Assembly: GCA_015680685.1 (NCBI GenBank)
Contig: MNCI01003605.1
Location: 670,835 to 703,113, forward strand
Direction of reading: 5' to 3'
Length of the DNA: 32,279 nt
DNA from: Gnetum montanum
Taxonomy: Eukaryota; Streptophyta; Gnetopsida; Gnetales; Gnetaceae
Part shown: positions 9,881 to 20,197 of the stretch, in pieces
Numbering within the stretch: position 1 is the stretch's first letter
Layout of the letters: every line of letters starts with the position of its first letter
The notes under the pieces: model-generated
The model's input: only the letters and a program-made list of their open reading frames with translations
Told to the model about the DNA's origin: nothing
The model's database searches: none
Program-made: the position numbers and the translations under genes

Positions 9881-12776
9881 TATTTCATAGCTTTCTTGAC
9901 CTAAGTGAGAGCGCTCAAAAGTTCTTGGCCACCTTCCTGTTTACTGCTTTTCTCCTCTTTCATTAATCCCAAGAGATGAATTTCCCAAGAAGAGACAATT
10001 TTGGGTCTGGGTTCAGACCTTTTTAGGTGAGGTGGCAAATACTGTGCACACGTAGCAATGTTATCTTTTAGTGACAAGGACGTAGATGTCGGGGGAAAAA
10101 ACATTGGCTTGGAAGTACCTGGGTGGTACTTTCCCTTGATGTCTCACCTATGAAGCGCACTTCTCGTTTCTTAGGGCGAGAAGGCTGTGAAGTTGTCTTA
10201 TGCAAGGCGGGGACTATTGAATGGCTTGGCCCCCTGATAATGAATGGTGCTAACAGTGTTAGTGTACGTAGTGGTGCAATTTTTCTTGTAGGTGGTGTAG
10301 GGGCAGATGCCTAGGGAATAGGTGGTGCAAGGATGGATGACTGAGGAGAGACTCTCAAGACAAATGGATGTTGCAGAGTTAGATTAGTCGTTGGTGGTAC
10401 TGGTGCGCTACGCTGAGGCACACAGACCACAAATGACTATTGGGGTAGTCTAGGATTACTGTCAATGTTGATGGCATTGATAATGTAATTGGCGTTGTTG
10501 GTGTTAAGAGAATCCATGTAAATGTGCAGGGATTGATTCTCAGGATGTATTGGGTTTCTTTCATCTAGCACCAGTTTCCCCTAATCAATCATCCTTTGGA
10601 TGTCATATTTTAACACCATGTAGTAATCCATGTCATGACCACATTGTTGATGGTAGTCACAGAACTGCTCCAGCCTGAAAGACAAAGAGGGGTTCTTAAG
10701 GAGTTCATAGTACCACTAATGTTTCTTGTCTCCCTCCTTCGACATCCACTTATGTTGGATATACCCCACCACCAATAATTTCTTCAGAAGATCTGAAGGC
10801 TTGACAGGCAACGGGGAATACTTTGAGCTATCTTTATGCTCAAAATTAGGTTTAGGTGGTGCAGATGCTTTAGGTGCAGATGTGGAAGGTTGAGGTGCGT
10901 TGCCCTGTTTGGGCATGAGCTTAGTTGCAGGTGTGGTTGGTTTCTTGTTATTCTTGTTACTGTTGTTGGGTTTGGCCTCATTCATCATAGTGTCCACTAT
11001 GGTTGTTGCATCCTTACCCTTGTCTTTATCCTTCTTTACGAAGGTGTTCTCATATGTAACTTAGGCCAAGTCTTTGCTTGCCTCAGTAGCGTCCTGTATG
11101 CTCTTAGTCTAGGAAAACTCCTAACTAAGAGTGCATGGAGCAAGATAGTACAGCTTATACTTGATAAAGTTGTACACCGCACCCTTAAAGACAGTTAGCA
11201 AATGGGCTTCCACGATGGGTTCATAGATCTTGTTAAGGGTAGCACTCCAATCCTGTATAAATTTCTGGACTGGTTCCAGTGGGTCTTGTTTCATGCTCAT
11301 CAACTGATCCAGCGTGACTTCTGGTCTCAAGTTATACTTCAAACGCATTATGAACTAGGTCAAGAGCTCCTCTAGGGTTGATATGGAGGAGAGTGAAAGG
11401 GCATGGTACCAATCCAGCGCTTTTTCAGTCAGAGACATGGCAAAGACATAAATGATTGTATGCGGCCATTGTTGCAGAAGAAGGGACTTGGACCTGAACG
11501 TAACAAGATGTGCATTAGGATCACCCTCCCCATTGTATTTTATGAAATGGGGAAGTGAAATCCCAGGTGGTAAAGTTAGTGCAGGGACTATTAGGCTGAT
11601 GGGATCATCCTAGTAGAAGTCCATGACTTGTACCATATCAGAACCAACAGCCTTCAGGCATTTTATTTTCTCTGTAAGGGTCTGGATAAGCTAGAATTCT
11701 TAATCCATACCCGGAGATGATGTGGATGATTGGGGCATTGTCAGGGTAGCTCCCAGTTGTGGCATGGTAGGGGCAATGACATGACCCATAGGTGGTGCTA
11801 TTGGGATGGCCCCTGTGAGTGGTGCTGCTTGCGTTGTCCACCACCTGGTAGGTGGTGCTATTGGAGTAGTAATCAAGGGTTATGCTATGGGGTAGGCCAT
11901 TTGTGCGGTCAATGGGATAGACCAAAGTCCCTTGCTATGTTGTACCATTTGGAGAACTTGGTAGGTTTGTTGGCTAACGTAGAGGGACATCTGTGATGGT
12001 TGCAAAATAGGAGGAGAAGTTAATGGGATCCATTATGTGGATAGGCCTAGGTCCACCACTGATAGTGGGGTAGTTGTAAATGCAAGAATGGATGTAGAGA
12101 CTACTTGCAACTACGAGGTAGGTACGGTGTGAACATGGGGAAGGGTAGCCTTGATTGGTGCGTGATGTGATATAGGAATGAACTGGGAAACAGTTGGTAG
12201 AGGAGTAGTAGCTAAGAATGAAATAGGGGAGTTAGCACATTGATACGCCAAAGGTATGGCATAGCTACTTGTTGCTGGTGGAATTATGGGTTGCGATGGT
12301 GTAGACGTAATCCTAAAGGAAGTGGCGATAGACAAAGGGTCCATCTAGAAGTACGGGGTAGGAGGGATGGTGGCAGGGTTGGTTTGAACCCCCCCCCCCC
12401 CCCCCCCCCCCCCGATCGGATTGGGAATCCAGTTCTTCCTTCCCATCTTGGAAAGCCTCATCATGGTGAGACGTTGTGTCCTGTCAGCTAATCTACAAGC
12501 CATTGATGCATTTGTGTCAAAGGAATGGAAATGTCGGGAGTGGGAATAAATTCCTTCCCATTGCAGTAAGTGAACTCAAAGCTACATTTTTCTTTGAGTT
12601 CTTGGGCATCTAAGGGCAGGTTTGCCTACACCTTAGCATAGAAAAAGCTATATTGCTCATGTTGTTGGGCCAAGAACTAGGCTAGGCAGCTATTTAGCAC
12701 CTACGATGCCTTGAACCGTGAGGGGAACCTCAACATTAGAGGTGGTAGCAATGGTGCTTGAGGAAATCATTTTCAT
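9881..12776 (-). pseudogene. gag: gag remnant of element B
   Basis: Minus-strand translation from the ATG at 12774-12776 follows gag of element A at clear protein similarity. The gag core is at about 11120-11600, with EPVQKFIQDWSATLNKI near 11270-11220. The zinc-knuckle-like CDYHQQCGHDMDYY lies near 10625-10665, where the last Cys is replaced by Tyr. A Pro-rich linker towards the protease follows, to about 9900. About a dozen in-frame stops are spread along it, nearly all TAG, plus a 25-C run at 12389-12413 that breaks the frame. It is followed in frame by the protease remnant, and its 5' side leads into a leader, primer binding site and LTR, so the element is oriented on the minus strand. 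Confidence 0.75.
12389..12413. repeat. 25-base poly-C tract inside gag B
   Basis: An uninterrupted run of C (G on the coding strand) in the N-terminal third of the gag remnant. It may be slippage expansion or an assembly artefact. Confidence 0.9.
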
Positions 12777-13153
12777 AAAGCTAAAAGGGTTTGCAAACGA
12801 GGAAAATAAGGAGATCCGAAGGTGATCAAAAGCTTTCTGTCTTGCAGGATTCCGAAGGAACCGTTGGAGTGACCGATCTATACCACACAATATGTAAACC
12901 AAAAAAGGGTGTCATGTTTACGCTAGTGGCTGATGGGGTACAGAATGCATGTAAAACTACCGTGAAACAAGGGGGTAAAATGACGATTGGAGGCTTTATG
13001 TCCTGCAGGATTCCAAAGGAACCGTCAGAGTGACTAATCTGCATCACACGATGCATAAACAACTGCAAAAGGCTGTCACGTTTACACTTTTGTGTGTTGT
13101 GATGCAGAACTCTTACAGGACTACCGTATAACACGAAAAGGGCACTAAAAAGG
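12777..13153 (-). repeat. Leader of element B with a tandem duplication
   Basis: Two direct copies, about 12833-12970 and about 12994-13143, are offset by 161 bp. Each begins CTTT-TGTC-TGCAGGATTCC and continues with a shared segment ending ACTACCGT. Element A has only one copy in its leader (about 2402-2466), so the duplication arose in B or its subfamily. Confidence 0.75.
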
Positions 13154-13170
13154 CCCTCCTTCTAATGCCA
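13154..13170 (-). promoter_or_regulatory. Primer binding site of element B
   Basis: Minus-strand TGGCATTAGAAGGAGGG lies six bases inside the LTR end. It differs from the element A site by one C-to-T type change. Confidence 0.7.
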
Positions 13171-13176
13171 GAAAAC

Positions 13177-14957
13177 TGTAATGACCAAAAATGTTGATGG
13201 CTAGAAACACTGAGAGGTTGTCTATTAAACAATCTTAACCTCGAATCCACATGAGGGCCTTGCTGGATAAAATGAAAATAGGGTGCCATGAACACTTTAG
13301 TCGATTAGACAGGGACTTATTCGGTGTCACTAAACCTTATGTAAACATTTAATATGGAAATAATGCTTATAGTGTAAAATAACAATTATTAAATGTGAGG
13401 AAGCGAAAATGATGTAGAATGTGATGATAAACAAGAAAATAAAGCAAACTAGAGTTAAGAAATGCACCACTTCAAGATTATGGCTTTACTTTGTCAAGAT
13501 GGATATAATCAGTTGCACAACACTGGGAAGCACAGAGATCCCAAAAGTAACCAAGATGTTCAAAGCAAGCCAACTTTGTGCTTGAACGCAGACTTAAGAG
13601 CCAACAATGCGAATGCTACAAAGCCAACTTGTCGATTTTGTTAACAAATTACTAATTGTATTTGCCAATTGGGGATTTGTTTTTGCCCACCCTTTGCACA
13701 AATTTTCTAACCAACAATTGGTAAAGTTTTTCAACCAAATTGACAAAAGCGAAAATTTTTTGGCAAACACTAGAATTGTCAGTTTGCCAACTTGCCAATC
13801 CTTTGAATTGCCAATTGGCCAAAGCTTTAAGCATTGCTCATCAAGGTATTTATAGGGCCAGGAGGATGCAAGAAGTGAGGCCTAGATCACACGTGTCCTA
13901 GATCCCACAAGATGTTGATGTGTCCATGCTACATGAACATGCAAAGCCAGTCGTGAACCTATCACACTACAATTATGCTATTGGAACTGGAGATGTTGGG
14001 ATTAGGTGTGCCAACAATGTAGACAAGGAGTGAAGTATACTAATGTAGTGCAGCTACCTACTACTTTGCACTATGCTGTGGAGCGTAGCATAGCTGCTTG
14101 CTACATTATGCTACGCTATGTAGCGTAGCATAGCATAGCCACCAATTTGAAGAAGAAATTTGTGTTGGAGTTAATTGCATGTGCTAGAAGCCTTTGAAGT
14201 GTTCTGGATGGTTTTGCATGTTTCCTACACTATGTAGTGTGCCGTAGTTTCTGTAACATAGCATAGCGTAGCAGCTGGATTTAACTATAGTTTGCATTTG
14301 AGTTATAAACATTTGTTTGAAGGTCATGCTGACAATCTACAACCTTTGCTCTTTGCAATGTGAGGCTTTTGAACTTGTTGATCCTACATTTTGAGATGCC
14401 TTTTGTTGTTCTTGCATCATCACTACGCCATTCTATGCTATGCAATGTAGCATAGCATAGTAGCCAACATAGACTACTTTTTTCTTAGTCCGCCACTTTT
14501 TTGGTAAGAGGAGCTTTGCTAAATGACTTGAAGTTGAACAAGAAAACTGGTTTTAAAGTCCATAATACTTGCCGAGTGCAATTCGAATCACTAGGTAAGC
14601 TAGGCCTTTCTGTTTTACCTTTGCTACGTTGCATAGCGTAGCAGTTCATCTTGCAACAATTTGGTCACCTAGGCAACTATCTTCCAAGGCCTACTATACT
14701 ACATAGCATAGCATAGCGTAGCAAACTTCTTGACTAGAAAACTTGCTGAATAGATTTTTTGACCCTAAGCACCATCAACAACCCTTAGCATGCTTTCTAA
14801 GTGAATTGTTAGCTAGTTAAATTGTCCAAACTGGATAGTCTGAACTCAAAACATCCATTTCCTGCCAAACGATCATGAGGCTACGCTTGTGGAAATGTTT
14901 GCCTCAGTTCCAAGACCCTGGTGAAGCAAGAATGCCTTGAAAATTTAGGGTGTTTCA
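13177..14957 (-). repeat. 5' LTR of element B
   Basis: In minus-strand sense it runs from TGAAACACC at 14957 to GTCATTACA at 13177 (1781 bp). A TATA box (TATAAATA) lies at 13847-13854. The U3 contains many short palindromes such as TGCTACGCTA/TAGCGTAGCA with a 2-bp centre at 14109-14130. The primer binding site to the left makes it the 5' LTR of element B. No polypurine tract is present on its right side, where RNase H coding sequence of element C begins directly. Confidence 0.85.
13847..13854 (-). promoter_or_regulatory. TATA box in LTR B
   Basis: Minus-strand TATAAATA in the context CCCTATAAATACC, conserved in position with the other LTRs. Confidence 0.65.
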
Positions 14958-14962
14958 CATGG
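14958..14962. other. Insertion point of element B in element C
   Basis: CATGG immediately follows the LTR terminus and would be one half of the target duplication. The minus-strand reading changes here from RNase H coding (ending IDIQHVPC) to LTR. The partner copy should lie left of the window. Confidence 0.5.
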
Positions 14963-15290
14963 CACATGTTGGATGTCTATCGTTGTAAACTATTTCGACC
15001 AACTATTGGTCAAGTCACAATAAGGCTGTAAATGTGAAGCTTTACAAGCATAGATTTTGGTAATTTGGTTAACGATGAGTTGGGAATCGCCTTGCACTGC
15101 CAAATTTTGGATCTTTAATTCTTGGGCTGCTAAAAGGCCCCTAAGGAGTCCTTCATACTCAGCTACATTGTTTGTACAAAGGAACGTAAAATGGTAAGTG
15201 AAAGGTTGAATGTCCCCCAAAGGGAATGTAATGATGGTAGCAGCACTACCACCTCGTGTGGTTGAGGCACTGTTGAAATGCAAAATAGCT
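14958..15290 (-). pseudogene. Second (plant/archaeal-type) RNase H of element C
   Basis: The minus-strand reading gives NNVAEYEGLLRGLLAAQEL and VQGDSQLIVNQI, the conserved Glu and Asp blocks of RNase HI, then IDIQHVPC at the edge. The expected first Asp is Asn in LHFNSAST. A second RNase H after the gypsy one is characteristic of Tat elements. It would degrade the RNA strand or remove primers during reverse transcription. The domain is cut by the LTR of element B before its end. Confidence 0.8.
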
Positions 15291-17122
15291 TCGAAGTGTA
15301 ATGGTACAGGGTTGATGCTGTTAACATGTTCATCAAGGAATTCTAGCTCTATAGTTGCCTGATCATCGACAGGTGAGGTTGTGAGCTACGTAGCTATTGC
15401 TTGTCCTTTCATTGACGATTGGGCTACATACTGTAAATCGAATTCCACTGTTATATCTTTCCATCGGGCTATCTTACTACTTTCATATAAATTTTTCATG
15501 ATAGCTCAAAGCACGTTGCTCTTGCATATAATGTTAACCTTGCTATGGAACAGGTAATGTCTCCACTATCTTAGCGCAAATACTAGGGCAAGAAAATTTC
15601 TTTCTAATTCGTTGTACTTCGCCTCATAAGTTATCAGTGTATGGCTCAAGTAATAAATTATGATTTCAGAGCCATCATCTCTCTTCTGATATAATAATGT
15701 TGTGATAGATATGTCCTAAGTGGAAAGGTAGATGTAGAAAGGCTTATCCCTCTGTGGTGGGTAAACATTTGGGAGGTGCAAAAGCTCTTTCTTTAAGTCA
15801 TCGAAGGCTTGTTGACACTATGTCGTCCACCCAAAGTTAACCCTCTTCTTTAGCAACTGTTGCATGGGGTGTAACTTGTTGATTAACTTTGCTACAAACC
15901 TTCTGATAAACTATATTCTACCTTGCAACATGCTCAATTCTTTAAGGTTTGTAGGGGGTGTTAGGTTAACAATGGCCTTAACTTTTTTAGGGTCTACTCA
16001 TATTCCAGCTTCCGATACTACAAACACTAGCATGCGTCTGGTTTTAACTCTGAAGACACATTTCTTTGGATTGAGATGCAAGTCATGCCTATGACAATGC
16101 TTAAGGACTACATCTAGATCAGTGGGATAATCAATAGCTCTCTTAGATTTGACTGTTATGTCATCCATGTAATCGTTTAGTTTCTCTAAGAGGTAGTCAC
16201 TGAATATATACATCATGGCTTGTTGATAGCTTGCTCCAATGTTTTTATGATCAAAGGGCATCATAGTGTAACAAAAGATTCCCCAAGGGGTCATGAAAGT
16301 AGTTATTAACTAATGCTCTAGATTGATGTGGATTTGATTGTAACTTGAGAACCCATCCATAAAGGACAGTAAAGCATGATCAACCATAGTGTTAATAAGT
16401 TGATCAATACTTGGTAATGGGAAGTCATCTTTAATTATTGCTTTGTTTAGATCTCGAAAATCTATACAAATTCGTATACCTCTCGTTTTCTTCGAGACTA
16501 CAATGATGTTTGATACCCACTCCAAGTAACCAACCATGGGGATGAAGCTTGCTTGATACAGCTTAGTAATTTCATCACTTATGGCTAGCATGATTTCTAG
16601 TTTAATTTTTTGAGCCTTTTGTTTAACTACTTTGATACGCGTGTCTAAGATAATGTTATGTTGTATCAGCCATGGTTCTAATCCCAACATGTCATTATAG
16701 GACCACGCAAATACTTTAATGTTGTTTTGGAGAACCTTAGATACATCCTTTTATATTTTTTCATCTAGGAGGGAGCTAAGTTTTAATGTCTTTATTTCCG
16801 CCCTGGATGTAGTTACAGGTGCTTCGATGAGAGGGTCCTCAGTCACATCCCCGACCTCTAAGTCTAAGGCTTAGACCAAATGTTCAGGACAATCTAGGGA
16901 TGTTTCCAAGGATGCTACATAGTTATCAGTGGATGATTCCTAGTCTATAAATTCTGAGTTTAGGTGTCTCGTAAGCTTGCCATGAGGACCTGTCAAGGTT
17001 AAAAGTGAATGTAGATCATCGTGCATAGCCATTTTTTTCAAACCTATCATAATAAGAAAAAGCCAAGTTAAGTGATACCTGTTTTTAGAAAAAGCATGTA
17101 ATGAATGTTTGTAATGTAACAA
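15291..17122 (-). pseudogene. pol: Reverse transcriptase and first RNase H of element C
   Basis: On the minus strand the pol frame starts near 17122 or at the Met near 17032 and runs leftwards. The N-terminal lead-in contains VFAWSYNDMLGLEP. RT motifs follow: GIRICIDFRDLNKAIIKDDF near 16430-16490, SFMDGFSSYNQI near 16330-16370, PWGIFCYTMMPFDHKN near 16240-16290, and the catalytic box NDYMDD near 16160-16175 (YVDD or YIDD is usual). LHLNPKKCVFR follows near 16060. The gypsy RNase H lies at about 15440-15750. About ten in-frame stops, mostly TAG, make it dead. Upstream it abuts a tandem array and the antisense gene, not protease, which is abnormal for a gypsy element. Confidence 0.85.
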
Positions 17123-17170
17123 TACAACATAAAATAATCATCAAACACTGTGTAAAATTTACAGGTCAAA

Positions 17171-17600
17171 GCTACTAGTTTAAGGTCTTAGTGGACCATA
17201 TCAAGACCTGAAATGAATGCTAACATTGCCAATTTAAGGTCGTAGCAAACTGTCACATATTATATGATTTATTTTATGATACAAAATGAGTGGTGAGATG
17301 CCATATAAAACATGGTAGATTGTTGACCGCGTTAAAGCATATGCTAGAATTCCTAGTTTAAGGTCTTTGCAAACCACTACTAGGTATAGTTGAAAGCCAA
17401 AACTACTAGTTTAAGGTCTGTACGAACTGTTAACAGGTAGATTTTAAAAGCTAATATTTGCTAGTTTAAGGTTTTTATGGACCGTCATTAGGCTACATTA
17501 TAGGTTAATGTCCTATGTAAACCAAGATTGCCAGTTTAAGGTCTTAGTGAACCACTAACAAGTAGACTTTGTAAAGATAGATGGCTAATTTAAGATGGAA
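17171..17600. repeat. Short tandem array (type 2) between pol and antisense gene copy 2
   Basis: About seven irregularly spaced units (50-70 bp apart, one gap larger), each with CTAGTTTAAGGTCTTAG and then a motif like TGAACC or CAAACC. Units begin near 17174, 17229, 17353, 17404, 17460, 17530 and 17584. The monomer is nearly the one in the array at 29224-29640 and is related to the type 1 arrays. Confidence 0.8.
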
Positions 17601-17741
17601 CAAAATTTTTGATGGGTCCACCTATTATGCTTTAGACAATCACTACGCTAAGCTGTTACTATGACATAATAGTGCTAAGCTACAAAGGGATGTCCCACAT
17701 TAATATGGTCATCAAAATGGCAAGTATGTTACTGCGTTGAC
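17601..17741. other. Upstream region of antisense gene copy 2
   Basis: A short AT-rich segment between the array and the TATA box. It contains GCTAAGCT-like repeats near 17645-17685 and may carry promoter elements, but no specific site is supported. Confidence 0.3.
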
Positions 17742-17749
17742 TATAAATA
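17742..17749 (+). promoter_or_regulatory. TATA box of antisense gene copy 2
   Basis: TATAAATA in the context GACTATAAATAGGGG lies 114 bases before the ATG at 17863, a normal spacing for a plant core promoter with a roughly 80-base 5' UTR. It suggests the antisense gene had its own promoter inside the element. Confidence 0.6.
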
Positions 17750-20192
17750 GGGGTAGTAAACTTATCATTTTCATTGCCAAAGCCCATAGCATAGCACGAT
17801 TGGACAAAGAGAGAGCAAACTGGTGTAGTGTAGTAATTGGCAGGGAATTTGCAAGCGAGACAATGGCACCAAAAGGTTAACGCAAGCACCAAGGACTTGC
17901 CAAAGTAGATGAGGTGAAGGAAACTCTGGGGCACCTGTCCAAGGCACGCGTTGAAGTGCGGGAGGAGGCTCCATCTGCTCGGTAAGTCACTAAACTACCC
18001 TTATTTTTCAAATGTTATTATCATTATTGTGGTAAAATTTGCATCCACTGCCATTTTTTGGTTGCCATTTTGGCCATCACGCCGTTATTGCTGCTAGTTG
18101 GACTACAACAGCTGTACGGATGTTATGCTATGGTTGCATGTAGCATCGCCTTAATCGCCATTGTTGAGAATGGTGATTACCTTGTCATAAGGATTTGGAT
18201 GATTCTAAGTGGCATAGCGCATGCTGGGTATAGCATACCATCTTTAAAAAGGGTTTACTTATTTACGAAATTTGTTAAGGTGACGTGTGCTTAATCGTAG
18301 TGTAGTGTGAGTTATTTCGTATGGCAAGATAGGGTTGAGATAGTGAGGACATCAAATTTTCTCTCATTTGTGTTGCTTAAGGCTGCAAACTTTTTTTTCT
18401 ATTACACTTGCTATGTTTCTATGCCTGTTAGAGGGGTATGTTTTTCATATTGTCATGCATCTCCCTATGATTATTCATTCGCTATCTTGCTATGTTGTGC
18501 ATATCATAGTCGTCACCATATAGCTTACATGTAATTGTTACACTCCGTACCTATTATGTTGTTGTGTGTATCGTGTGACAATTACCATAAAGTGCAACCA
18601 ATGTTGTTATGCAATACAGAGCCTAATGGCTATGCTACACTGTAAGTGCCACTTTGTAATATCGCCTATAATGCTTGATTCTATTTTCTATTAAAGAAAA
18701 ATTTGCAATCAAAAGAACATGCTACACTACATGCCAAGAAAGGTTACACTACGCTATATGTGAATAGATGATTATGCTACACTACGTGTAAACTTCACCT
18801 GAACACAGTGCTAATGTTTGATGCTTTATTATGTAGGTTAATGTTAAAGCCCATTTTGCTTGTCCTTCAAATCGTAGGAGTCCTATGCTACCTCAATGAA
18901 CCAGTGGCCAATGTTCCTCCTCCCCATGCATGTGTGGGGCAGCAAGTGGTCTAGTTCCAAGAGGATGCACCAGACTTCTTATAGTTCCTCCTCTATTATT
19001 TTAGTGTGATCGTTTGGTCACACTTATCAGCAGAGACAGTAGTTGTAATCACAGAAATGCTATTGCCAGGGGCAAACCGGGGCATTCTGAAATTTTTGAC
19101 TGATGGGTCAATCGAGGGTAACTGGGCAGAAGGCTCCAACTAGCACCCAAAAGCATTGATATGCTTAAGTTGGATCTAGTACATGCCTCAGTACACATGC
19201 TATCACTTATACAACACGTTATTCGTTGCCCGTCACATGGGCACCTATTTTCAAAACCACATAGGACCGTTTACTATGCTGGTGGGTGAGTTCTATGAAG
19301 GTATCTCATCGTGTTGTGTAATCCATATTACACTAGACAAAGGTGTTAACAGTATATATATATAAATACACCAGGTTTTATGTTGCCAAGAATGGTCTTC
19401 ACGATTATACATATGCCTTGGCGTTGGCAAAGAGGGCCTTGTAGGAGTTTTCCTCCACTAGGAATGTGCGCGCCAACGTAATAGGCCAATTTGGGGGTGA
19501 GTTTAAAACCTACCCAACACGATATTTCTAATTTTATGGAATGTGTAAGGAATTTGGTTGGTTGGATAGGGAGTGGATATCCCCCAGGCCGCTCACCATT
19601 GAAGACATGCTAGTGGAGGAGACCCAGCATTGGCTCTGCAATAGGGCCCCAGCCACGCTTGTCCACAACCTTAAGGAGGCTAGGCTCATGGACTTATTTT
19701 TGGCCATCAACCCAAGTGTTGCACCTACTGAAATACTTTCCCTAGCCGACTCCTTCTCCAAGAAGGTTGACCACTTCCATACACGTGTTCACGATGTACT
19801 GGTGATGTTTGAAATCAATGACCAACTGTTTGTAGATCTTTTTAGTGTCCATTCTAATGGTCTTCTCATAGGAGAAAAATCTAAGAAATATGCAAACCAT
19901 CAAGGAAACATTGAGAAGTGGCTAAGGGTGGCAAAGGATCGAAAGGGATCTACATTGAGAAGGTTAGGCTAGGGGTGGCCAAAATGATTTACCCTATCTT
20001 CCGCACCCATGCCTTTCCCAAGCTACTCTCCCAAGAAAAAATCCTTGGAGTTGAACAGGCTTGGATAATGAGGGATGTCATGAAAGAGGGGACTCGCTGC
20101 AATTGGGCCAAATACCTTTGCAAAGGCTTATAGGCTAAAATGATTAAGTTTCGTGGGAACCTTGAGTCTCGTTTCAACATGCACCATGCCTT

Positions 20193-20197
20193 CTTTA
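20193..20197. repeat. Left target-site duplication of the solo LTR
   Basis: CTTTA directly precedes the LTR terminus TGAAACACC and is repeated exactly after the other end at 21770-21774. Confidence 0.9.

Larger units (their letters stand above)
4044..14957 (-). mobile_element. LTR retrotransposon B (partial, interrupted by A)
   Basis: Right to left: 5' LTR, primer binding site, gag, protease, type 1 array, antisense gene. The 5' part of that gene, pol and the 3' LTR should lie beyond element A, off the window. It is inserted in the RNase H region of element C. Confidence 0.75.

Noticed and set aside
9686-9904. Plus-strand ORF of 72 codons
   Set aside because: It is antisense to the gag-protease remnant, whose minus-strand reading matches element C.
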